Positions 40,301 to 52,300 of a stretch of 64,000 bases of DNA are shown here, in pieces (position 1 is the first letter of the stretch; each line of letters starts with the position of its first letter). A program made the translations under genes and the position numbers. The stretch lies in assembly GCF_040115645.1 (NCBI RefSeq), contig NC_089560.1:806001-870000 (forward strand), read 5' to 3'. Under the pieces are notes generated by a model that worked only from the letters and a program-made list of their open reading frames with translations, searched no databases and was not told the DNA's origin. The stretch comes from Euwallacea fornicatus (taxonomy: Eukaryota; Arthropoda; Insecta; Coleoptera; Curculionidae).

Positions 40301-43300
40301 TAAATACCATTCTTACCACATTTCTTCACATTAGGAACTTCATGGAATCGATTTTGAAAACCGAATCAATTTTTGTAATTGGGCAAGGCGGCAATTAAAT
40401 CAAAATTCAAATTTCTTCTCCAACGTTATGTTTTCGGACGAATCCACATTCACAAACCATGGTGCAAGGAATCGCCATAATTGGCTCACATTAGCCTAGA
40501 AAAGTTGAACATCATGACCATGGTCAGTTAATGTATGGTGTGCGAACACTTAATTGCACCTTTCTTGATTAAAGAAAACTTAAATGGAGAAATGTACTGC
40601 AATTTCTTGCGTAATGATCTTCCAGAATTGTTAGAAAACGATTAATTTGCGATTAGACGGATGATGTGGTATTGGCATGACGGCTGTCCAGCCCATTTTT
40701 CTAAAATGTCTCGTGAGGTTTTGGATGAAATGTATCCAGATCGATAGATTGGACGAGGCGGTACAGTGAACTGGCCTCTTAGGTTGCCTGATTTGGCCCC
40801 ACCAGATTTTTTCCTTTGAGTTTACTTAAATGACAAAGCTTATGCTGAAGATGAACTGCAGATGATACGAAAAGGAGAATTGAAAATGCGTGTTAATTTA
40901 TAAACGGAGAAATGCTGCATGGAACAAGCAATTTTTTTTATAATAAGTGTTGAAACATGTTTGAAGCAGGAAATACATCCTTTTGAACGTTTGGTTCCAT
41001 AAGTTTTTAAATAAAATTTTTTAATTTATTTGTTAAACAAAAATTCATACACATTTTTTTTTGTTTAGATAGGAGGATTATTACGAGTTTTAAACTGAAT
41101 ATGCATTGTAAAACTTTTCTAGAAAAAAAATGCAATAATTTCGACTATCTCAAAAACTAAACAAAAATTAAAGATAACGTTGCAGCAAAACGTCTAATAA
41201 AAAAATTGTTCAAATAAAAGATATTATTTTTTAGATCTGCAAGGATCTGTAAAAAAATATGGGGTTGCCATATGAAAACCAAAAGTTGCCTTTGAAGTTA
41301 CCTTAAAATGACGTTTTGGCTAATAGTCACTCTCTTCATGGTACGTCCCCCTCTTTATAGGACAACTTTTACTTGAAACTTTTTCTCATACGACGTACCG
41401 TTTTTAATCATCTTCAATCACAGCTTTAAATGGGACACCCTGTATATACCGTGCGAAACTAGGGTTTCCGTACTGATACAAGTAAAACTCCCGATCTCAC
41501 GTAAATCGCTATTGTTCAATTCAGAACTCTAAGTTCTTGCCATTCAACTCAAGACACAAACATAGATTGTTGAGAGAGTTCAACTACACGTTCTCACTTC
41601 AAGTATGGGTGAGCTGTGTTCCCACGCACCGTCACTTGTGTTTCCCCGGAAAATTTTTCATATTTTTCGCAGGTTCTGGATAGTAATAAGTTAAATCTAT
41701 AATAATTTGTAGAAAAGAGCCAGACTTGGAATTGGAGGGATTACTAAAGCGACACTACACAACCGTGGAGTTTTTTCAGGGCACCATGATGAACGCAGTT
41801 GACCTTGAGCGAGTCAAGGTATCCATTTGGTGGGGTTGGGACAGTCGAAATTCGCTTTTTTCCATACCTTTATTATATACATACAATAATTATTGCACAC
41901 CGCCTACCTATTTTGAGTTTGGCAGAATTTTTTACGTAACTAGTAGTTGCATGGTACAACTCAGGATTTACAAGAGTTCTCGATAGACGTCAAGCAGTAT
42001 TATTCGCGCGCCCTTGTTCGCCTCTTTGGTTTTGAGTTTTCTCTATTTTATGTTTTTTACTTTTTGGGAATGTACAGGAAGCCACCTGATCTCGAACTGG
42101 AAGGCCTATTTAAGCGGCATTTTACCACCGTGGAATTCTTCCAAGGTACCATTATGAATCCCATTGATCTACAAAGGGTCAAGGTAAGTAAGTTTACTCA
42201 CAACCCAATATACTGATAGGGACGTTTTCCTGTGCTGAGGGTTTCTACTTTGGCACGCATTGTAGCTACATATTAACAGAGATGAGGAGGTTCAGATATT
42301 TCTTGGGACAACTTAGAATACAGCGACTTGCTAGAATTATTATCGTTTACATTGCAGTATGTCACTAGAGTTAAAAATCATACGTGACGTGTTAATTTTT
42401 GAATAGTAAAAAACAAAAGGAACGACTAAAAAATATACAGTAAGAGAAGACGAACAGAGAAGTAAAAAGCTTTAAATTTATAGTTTGGTCATTTTCCGCT
42501 CATTATTTAAAAGAGGTAGCATTGGTAAAGGTGTCTTTTCAAAATGATAGTCTGCAAAGTGCCATATTGATGAAATCTTCCTGATTTTCCCGAAAAGCAA
42601 GCCCGCTCAGCTCCATTTCCTTTTCACGCATTCGAACTGTTTTTCCAAGAGGGATATCTTTGTAAGACACCCCCGGAACAGACACAGGACGATGCAAGCA
42701 GGGGCGGCTACTTGTTCTGTCGGCCGGGTAATGTGGGATTCGCGGAGGTCCATCTAGTCGCTAACACCTCGGAAATGGAAGAATTCCTTTTCTCCTGGAC
42801 TAACTTAGAACTACTGTCCGCGAGGGATTATACAGGTTGAGTTTTTTAAAAGTATAAATGCCAATGTCTTGAAAATTGTGCCGGAAATGGAAAAATCTGA
42901 AAAAAACGTGTACCATAATATAACGAGAAAAGATCATTGAGGGTATGATGACTACCCTCCACCAAATGCACCCCAGCCATTATATATATATTTTTTTTAT
43001 AGCACGGATTTGGTTGAGACATATCGTCGGAAAACGTTTTCAATAAGTTTTTCAGTGGTACCAAAGTTTATGGAATTCAGCCTTCAAATGTATCTGATCA
43101 CATGACCATAAACTGGTGGTCATTTGGCAAAGTGGCAATTCGAAAATGTAATAAAATACAGGGTGTGCCATTTAAAATAACAAAGTTGTTGTCAGTTACA
43201 CGTAGATCTGTCAACGTCGCAACGATACTAATATTTTAATTCAACAGATCAAACTCCATTACATCAATATCCATAATTTCAGATCTCTAGCTATATTAGA

Positions 43301-46300
43301 ACCCCGTAAACTTTTAATAGGACACTCACCGTGAATGATCCTATATATACACTCACTTTCACATGAAATGCACCACCCAGTAATACTAATAATTAACTCT
43401 CGTAACTTTGGCAAAATAATGCTTTATAATGGAATATCAAATGATCAGACTTTCAGTAAAAAGATACATTTTTTAATTAAAAAATTAATAATGAGTGACG
43501 TCGCCTCGTACGGCAATGAGAGCACGTACTCTTCGCGGCATACTTTGCAACAAATGATCAATATCCTCCTGGGGTATTTCATTTCATGCTACCCCAAGAT
43601 GATGTCGTAGGTCATCTGCATTATTTGGAGGCCTCGGTAAATTTCGAAGATCTACGACTCATTATGTGTCAAAGATGTTCGATGGGCATAGATCCGGTGA
43701 CCGTGCAGGCCAAGGCAGTATTTCCAATTGTGCTTCTTCCAGATATTGTCGAGTAATGTTCGCACTATGTGGTCTTGCATTATCCTGTTGGAAAATGCCA
43801 TTTGGTAAAGTTTGCATGAAGAGTACTAATACTGGCCTCGGAACATTGTTAATGTAGCGACGTGCGTTTAGGGTGCTTGGAATGAACACAAGAGAAGATC
43901 TTCGACCAACACATATCGCACCCCAGACCATAACACCAGGTGTTGAAGCTGTGTGGCGCCTTTCACAAAATTGCAAATTTCTTCTTTCACCTCGGTATCG
44001 TCTGACTCTTCTACGACCATCATTGATTTATAAACAAAATCGCGACTCGTCACTGAAGACGATATTGTTCCGCTCATGACTCCAATCAACTCGTTCTTGA
44101 TACCAGGCCAATCTGGAAGCTTGGTGTAGGACGGTTAGTGGCAGTCGTAGATTTGGACGGTATGAATGCAGGCCAAAAGACGAAATTCTTCTGTAAACTG
44201 TTGCCATCGACATCCGACGATTTAGAGCTCCCATCCAATCTACTGCAACAGACTTTGTTGTTTGAAATCGATCACCAATGGCCATCCGTCTAAGAAGTCG
44301 ATCTTCGCGTGCATTGCTGCTACGGGGAGGACGTCCAGCTGGACGATGTTGCTGAACCCTTTCTTCAGACCGTGAAGACCACATTCTCGCAATCGTGCTG
44401 TGGTTCCGATTCGTTCTTCGGGCAATCTCACGGAAAGAAGGTCCACCCTCCTTCATGCCGATAATTCGCCCTCTCAAAATCCGAAACGTGGGAAAAATTT
44501 CGACGCAGTCTCACTGGGGGCATCTTGAGATGTCTCGTTCACAGTTCAACAACAAAATAAATTGATATTTACATGGAAATATTATTTTATTTATTTACAA
44601 TTGAATAAAAAATCTAAAAGGTCAATGACAAAAAAACCACCAGCATTCTTTCTTTTTTACTGAAAGTCTAATCATTTGATACTCCATTATGAAGCATTTT
44701 TTGCCAAAGTTGCAAGACTTAATTTTTAGTATTACTGGGTGATGCATTTCATGTGAAAGTGAGTGTACATACATATGTCGGGGTAACGTTAAGAATTTTC
44801 TCCATCTTTAATAATTTTAATGTTTCATTATATTAAATAATAGTAAGGCAAGGCTAACGAATTCACTACTACCCGACCACTACTTTGGCCTCCTTTCTAT
44901 TTACTGCCTTCTTCACTTTTCCCATTCCCCGTGGTCCTCTCGGCTCAAGGGAATGGTACCTGTTCGTCCCGGTTGTCCCACGGACCAAAATTCCACACAT
45001 GGCCCTTAATTGCGGCGGTAATAGTGACCTCGTTCGACAGTGCTTTATCATCACGATACACCTGTTGGCCTGCTCCTCAACCTTATTGCTAACTCAAATT
45101 TTACAATTCTAAACTTAAGAACTAATCAATCTCCGACACATACAATACAACCACATTTACATACATTATTTAAATATTTTATTAAAGATTTTATGTACTA
45201 TCGGGATTCAATGGGATATCAAATTCCAATACTAGAGTAGATATGGGATGGTGGTTATATCTACGAAAGAAATCACAGTTCAAGAAATTGAAGCTATAAG
45301 TGTGCGTTTATTAACTAAAGATAGAAGAACGAAAGAGGCCTGTTTCATCTCAGTTTGTCGTTTTCGGGACTGCCCGGGTCAGCCTCTTCCTTTTTCCAAC
45401 TCCCTTAGCTGCAACCTGTCTTTCTAGGTTTCTCACCCTCGCTTGGGCACATCTGGGCACCAGATGCCCACAAGATCACCGTTCTAGTTGTCTTATCATA
45501 ATGTCTTCAAGTATGGGGACGCGGTATTGTGAAATGGAAAGAACGACTACATAAATTTGAGAAAATGTCGATAGTCAACTGAATTATGGCCTGGTTTTGT
45601 GATCCTACATCAATAGCTATATTAAATGTAAAAAAAATTGTATTTTTCTTTTATTGGTATTTATGAGTGTGTTCCAACCCAATATATCGTCAAATCCTGT
45701 ATATTACCTGGATATCACTTCGTTCTTCTGGCAAATTCTCAATCGAAGCGTGGTTTATTCAATTGCGAAAAGGGTCGAAATCATATTTATTTGTGGTGCT
45801 CAGGAATGTTGTTTTTTACGAACTCCAGAAATATTTGGCTAAAGACACCCTGGAATGAACTATAATCTTTTCTACATTAGAAATTAAAGCAGGAATTTGA
45901 AAAAATCAGTTCTATGATCAATAAAAAGAGGAATCAATTTAGGATGTCAGATGAGCTTACTTAAATCGAAATTCATCAACGATTTGCCTAAAATCCATCA
46001 TCACCTATCCGTCAAGTATCTACTTTAACTGGACTATCAACAGAATCGATCCGAAAAGGTCTAAAATTACACAAATTTAATCACTAAAAAATTCAACTTT
46101 ATCAAGAACTAAATGAAGACGATCCAGATCAACGAATTGAATATTGCGAAGTGATGCGAGCTTTGATTACCAACCTGCCCCTAATTCTACTAAATGTTTG
46201 CTTCAGTGACGAGTGCAGGTTTTACTCGGATGGTACTGCCAGTAGAGTCAATTGTAGAATCTGGAGTGAGTCAAACGCTCATGTTATGAGAGCAGGAAGC

Positions 46301-49300
46301 ACTCACTATCCACAAAAACTGGATGTTTGGGCCGATATTCTCGGAGATGCTAGCGCAGGACCTTTGTTTATTGACGATATTTTGAATGGTGAAATCTACC
46401 GTAACCTTTTGGTCCAGCAGGATGAAAATGGTGAATTACAGTTGGACGAAAATTTACTAATATTTGAACAAGATGGAGTACCGCTACATTTTGTTTTGCC
46501 CGTTAGGCAGTGGTAGAATAACAATTACCCCGCGATATATATTGGAAGGAAAGGACACAATGGAAGGACAGAATGGGCCCCTAGGTCACCCGATCTTGCG
46601 CTTTTGGACTTTTTGTGGGGGCAGCTGAAGTCTGTAGTGTTCAAACCTCAACCAGAAACATTTGAGGAGTTAAGATAGCGAATCATTACTGAGTGTCCCG
46701 CAATTCCTAAGCAAACTTTTGTCACTGTGCATCAGGAATGTAATTATATCCTTCGTACGCTTGCGTGGAAAATAACGAATACTTATCATAAAAAATTACT
46801 AATATTGAGCAGTAAATCTTACGCTTTGATTTAATTGCGATAAAAGTTTGAATTAATTATCAGTTCTATCACTCATTCCTGATTGAAAACCATTTAATTC
46901 GAAGCCTAGGCGTCTTGCTCGTGGATTTTGCATTTTAAACATTATTGGATACATTTGAGAGAGAAGAATTCCAAACATTTTGGTATAATTGAAAAGCTCA
47001 TTGGAAATATTTTCCGACGCTATGTCCCATCCATGCCGGTTCTAAATATTTTTAAAAATGATCTGTGGGGGGGGGGGCTCGGGTGCATTTGGTGGGATGT
47101 AGTAAGTTCATCATACCTTTTACCATCTTCCCCCATCGTATTACAATAGATGTGTTGTTGGATTTTTCCATTGCCGGCATAACTTTCAAAAAATTGGCAT
47201 TTATGCTTTTAAAAAACCCACTCTGAATATATCGCCAGTTCTGGAAAAGATTTCTCTCTTTACAGGTCTCTCTGCTGTTTCATCTTGATCTTACCTTTGA
47301 CATGGCACCTCTGACGTGTCAGTTTTTTGTCCAAGGGCCGAGGTTATTTTGTGGTGATGCAGGAGATCGTCATCCTTCACCCACCTGCGCTATCACCCAT
47401 CCGTGTGCTAGCCACGCCCCATGTCTCTTTACTTCGATGATCGGAGGAGAACATGCACACCAACGTGGTGAGCAATTTGCCTCAAACAACTGGTCCATGG
47501 GTAGTACTTCCACCGTAATCTAAATTGCTTCTGCAGTTGTGGTATTAGCGCGGTGTCAGCACAAGTTATTCATATCAGAGCTTTCTCTTGGATGCTTAGA
47601 CGAACTCCCACCTGAGTATTGCAAGGTAGTACATCTTTGTTGATTCCTCTATACTTTGACAATTTTTAGATAGAGGTCATAGGTGCTGAGTTCAGCCCTG
47701 GGAAATTTTTCAGGACGAATTCGGATATCCGAAGAACACGCGTTGATCTTCTATGGTTTAAATGAATTATTTGTATGTTTTTGGTTAAAACAAAGAGCGA
47801 AATTGATATATTAGTATACGTTTGGCGATGAGTAACTGAAGTCTGTTTTTGTCGTATGTTTAAAATCTTGACTTCCCCCGAAAGTAACGTAATTGGTCTC
47901 TAGGTTTGTGGTTGCGTATGGTCTATTCTAATTAATATTCTAATGGAGAATTTGTTCCTCATAAAACACCCTAATATAATATTATTATACAAGCTTTTTA
48001 TGGTGGTCATTATTCCCTAAGAGAGACGTTTACGTCCCAAGCAGCAGGCGAGGAGCGCTCGTCTCCCCAGGGAATAATGGCTATAAAACATGTAGTATAC
48101 GTTTGAGAGGGATTGCTCATTCTTTCTTTTATTTTATTTAGGTATCAGTTAAAACTAACTGGGCATAGCATATCTCCTTTACTAAAGTGTCGGACAAAAG
48201 CTCTTCTTAATGTTTCTCTAATAAATCTGTCAACGTCTTGAAAATTGGTCAAAATATGAAAATTAACGCTTAACCCTCCGTGGGAAATATCTAGAGATTT
48301 TCTCGAGGAATTTCAGAGTATTTAACACATTTTAGACCTTTTGAAGCTATATGGCCCTTATTTAACTTCAGTCAATAAACTGTACGCAGTTCGGCGTGAA
48401 TTGAATCTTTTCTTGTAACATTTTCATGACATGAGATTCCTGGCTCTGACTTTCGTCAGCATCTCCAGGACCAATCAATTGGGCCTCCTCTAGACAAACA
48501 CTGGAGTCAGCCGGGGAACCAATGTCGTTGAGTGGGTTTCTGTGTAAGACAAGTGTTATTTGCCGCGAGCCCCGCAAAAACAACTGGATTTTTCGGGATA
48601 CTCAGACAGAGATCTCGAGCTGAGACTTAACCTCTTCGTACCAGTTTAAGTTGAGGACCCCCGTCTCGTCTCTCTCTTCTGCAAGTTACGACTTTTATAT
48701 TGATGGGATGAACTCGATTTGGAAAATTTATCCCCAGAGGATTCCGCCCAGGACACTTTCGAACCCCTATTGAGTTCTTGACTCAGTTCTTCCGAGACTG
48801 GTTTCTCGGTCTTCGCCTCGGTTATATACGTCTCTCTACCTTTGTAAAGCTCCCTAAGATCCTAACTAATAATCATAAAAATTTCAATAACACGCGATAA
48901 AAGAATGACGAGTGTGACAGGTCTGGCAGTTGAAGGCGAGAATTTCGAAAATTCCCGCTTTGAAATTTTTTTGGTAATAGAACAGAAAGAGCTCTAGGAG
49001 ATCATGAGTCTCGAATTATCTGGAAGATGGGGCTGAAATATTGAATATCAATGAATACTTTCTTCCCAATAACTACTGACGCATTTGCTCGATATTTCCT
49101 CGTCTTCGATGGGTTCGGCATAATACCCCACCTGGTACAGGATGAGTTTTGTTAATACTTCGCAGCTGTCTTTATTTTGCTCCTTTAGCGTGATTACTAG
49201 CCGTGGGACCTATGGCGCAAGCGCATTCCAATACTGATGATAGTCCGGACATACTTTTCAACCAGACAGTCGCAACTCACATTAGATCGGGCTCATCATA

Positions 49301-52300
49301 TGCAATTTTGCGCTAAATATTTGAAAAGGCTCAAAAATCATGTTCACGTCAAACTCTACCGTTTTGAACATTATCTTTACTATTGATAAAAATAATTTCA
49401 AAGATAATGTTGCTGATGACAACATTGGAAAAATATTCTTTAAATGCATTTCAGTCAACTTTAGTGACATACGTGCGCCAAAGGACAATCCAATAGAAAA
49501 TTTAGAATGTTCGACACATCCACACTACACACATTAAACATTCATAGACTAGGACAATTAAAACATCTCACTAGTAACGATTTCGGTAAGGAAGAATGCA
49601 CTCTAGACTTACAGTTAGAAATTAGAAGTTTCCTTAGCAACTAACATTTATCTAAAGCCAAAACACAGGGAGGGCTAATTACGCTCGCACTTTAAGTTTA
49701 AATTAATAATCGAAGTAATAATCAGTGACTAATTAAATGCGGGAATGGAATAGGGCCAGTTTCGGGGTAAGTTGGCTCCCGAGCAAAGAGCAGTTTCATT
49801 CTTATGATAGATTCCGCTTGCATGCCGATAGATGAGTTCGTTAGAGCCTTTTTAAGACACTTTAAAGCACTTATGTTACCATTAAAACATTATTTGTTCT
49901 TCACGGCGTATTGACTTTTATTATCAAATAGAAGAATGTTAGAAGTTTAAGCATGGACAAAGGCGATCCATATCTAGACAAGAGCTTTATACCTACGACG
50001 ACCCTCACTGTAAACGTCTTGATATGAATGGTCTTTGGCATGAAGTTCCCGAATATTCAAACCAGCTGAGTTCTCCAGTTCATTCTCATAGAGTTACTAG
50101 AACTGTTAGTTTCCTTTTGGTTCTGTTAAAATTGACTTGTCTAGTCGGTTTTATTCAGAGTTAGCGATAGTTAGGCATTATCTATAGTCAAAACACGTTG
50201 GTATGATTACCTCATATACAATACCGAAAATTCACCACTTTTAGGTGCACGAAGCCGATGCTTGCCTGGTATTGGCTAATAAATATTGTCAGGATCCAGA
50301 CGCAGAAGATGCAGCCAATATAATGAGGGTGATATCCATCAAAAACTATAGTGACGATATTAGAGTGATTATTCAGTTGATGCAGTATCACAACAAGGTG
50401 AGTGCTTGAGCTGTTGAGAGAAGGTGATTTTGGAAGAACGCATATAGGCTTACCTATTGAACATTCCATCGTGGGACTGGAAACAGGGCGATGATGTTAT
50501 ATGTCTGGCAGAACTGAAGTTAGGATTCATCGCTCAGTCCTGCCTGGCTCCCGGATTTTCCACCATGATGGCGAACTTGTTCGCCATGCGCTCCTTCAAA
50601 ACTGTAAGTAGAAATTTGACTTTGGTTCCTGAAAAAAAATCGGGAAAAGTTGCTTCAGTGCCTGGAATAAACAATGGTTAAGCAATGTCGGAATAAACCA
50701 GACTAGCGTCAGTTTTCGTTTTAATTGGGAGTGTTCGCCACCTCAGCAATCACCTAGATATACCTGATGTGTTCAAGAACAGAACCTTTTCACAGGCGCA
50801 ATTATTTTAAATTCGTTTATGACTTCATAAGAAAATCGCTATAATAAAAGTCTGGATGTTATGCAAGCCAAACTGCAGGTTCATTACTCTCAGTTTATCT
50901 TATTGAAAAATAAAACACTCGAAAATAGGTACAAAAGCAGTTTCTACTTAGAATACTTGAGCAACTCCGAAAACTCCCTGCTCCAATATCATTATTTTAT
51001 ATGGAATTTCGTCCCTAGTTAGTCAGTAAACGTAGATTTATTGCATCCAATGTGGATTCCAGCTACTGTAGCCACAGCGAATCGGGATTTGTTATTCAGT
51101 GGCGCCGGATTTTAGATATAAATTAATACATTATACTTCCATACTTTTCCTATAAGTGTTACTTAATTCGGAAAATAATTGTAACTTTGTAAAAAAGCAG
51201 CTTTTGACAGACCTACGGAAAAACAGCTACTTAACAATCAACAGCAGAAAAAACAAATTTCTTTGGATATTTTGTAACGCACCTAAATTCTAGTCACCGG
51301 GGATGCAAATCTGGACCAACGACTACTTGCGGGGCACCGGTATGGAAATGTACACGGAAACTCTCAGCCCTTCATTTATCGGCATACCCTTTGGGCACGC
51401 GGCCGAGTAAGTCAACCATCATGGACTCTTATCGGACGATAATGAGACTGCACCCTTATTATAATTTTTGTCATGTGCGTTCTTGCTGAACCCGTCTCTC
51501 TGCGAGTCTGATTTGTCTCTTACTACCATCTCTATGCCCGAAATTGCCTTTGTTACATATTCAAGGTTGAACCTGTCTTGGAGTTGCGTGAAATCAAAGA
51601 AGTTTAACAGCGAAATTTTAAACAATATTAAAAGTGTGATGAGTAGGCCAAGTAAGATTAAAAACCCAAGAAGTGCCCAACGTGCACTGCAAGTGTAACG
51701 TAATGTAAAATGCAAAAATACACACATAAATGCAAATATGACATTATGGCATTGTTTGACAAGCGTATCGGAACTGGAATTCTCTGGATTTAATATCGCT
51801 ATTGATCTGTGAGATTCTGCGATTCGATGTATTATTTCAGCATTTTATATAATTCTCTGGAAACATCTTCAAATATCAAATGGGAAGTGGCACTAAACTC
51901 TGAGTTAAATTTTTAACCTCTGAGTGTAAATTTTTGCGACGTTTTGAACTCCCAGGTGAAGAACTTGGCAAACTTTAAATGTGGGAGTGGAAGGGTAAGT
52001 TGCGTGATAAACTTCCCTTATACAATAATATGTTCTAGTTACGGATGTTCAACATGAGGATCTCGGTCGAAAGGGTAAGAGATAGAGGCTTGGGAGAAAA
52101 GTGGCGCATTTAAAGGAGTAATTTCATGCTGGGAAGAGATCCCGTCCGTTTTTCCATAACCATTCAATTCAGTCAGTTTCGTTTAAGTTTTCATAACGCG
52201 GAAAAAAATATCAGGTCCGTATTTGGAAAAAAAATGATCATCATTCTTGATAGGCAAAACGTCATGGAATTGATCCAAGCCTAGCGTGTTGAGACTCATA

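Larger units (their letters stand above)
38889..41712 (+). other. slo: slo intron before the second alternative pair
   Basis: Apart from the 2-kb mariner-like element 39442-41442, the 550 nt after the donor and the 270 nt before the acceptor show no recognised feature. Confidence 0.8.
42833..47226 (+). mobile_element. large mariner-like element with 240-bp TIRs, holding a Tc1 insertion
   Basis: The left arm from (TA)caggttgagttttttaaaa, including ataaatgccaa, caccaaatgcacc and the tcggaaaacgttttcaat region (42833-43075), returns inverted at 46980-47226. The arms are diverged. Inside are a Tc1 element (43350-44765) and a mariner-like transposase relic (45880-46833) that may belong to the outer element. 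GC-rich stretches at about 44860-45080 and 45330-45480 are unexplained. Confidence 0.6.
42184..50244 (+). other. slo: slo intron 8.1 kb
   Basis: Contains the nested elements 42833-47226. Positions 42184-42830 and 47230-50244 show no gene. 47300-47530 and 48370-48860 are more GC-rich than their surroundings and may be old retroelement fragments, but no coding motif is legible. Confidence 0.7.

Noticed and set aside
43160..43345. Lone transposon left end tacagggtgtgccattta
   Set aside because: Its inverted partner was not found in the window, so element limits cannot be given.
48370..48860. GC-rich block as a possible LTR
   Set aside because: No TG...CA ends, target duplication or coding region could be identified.
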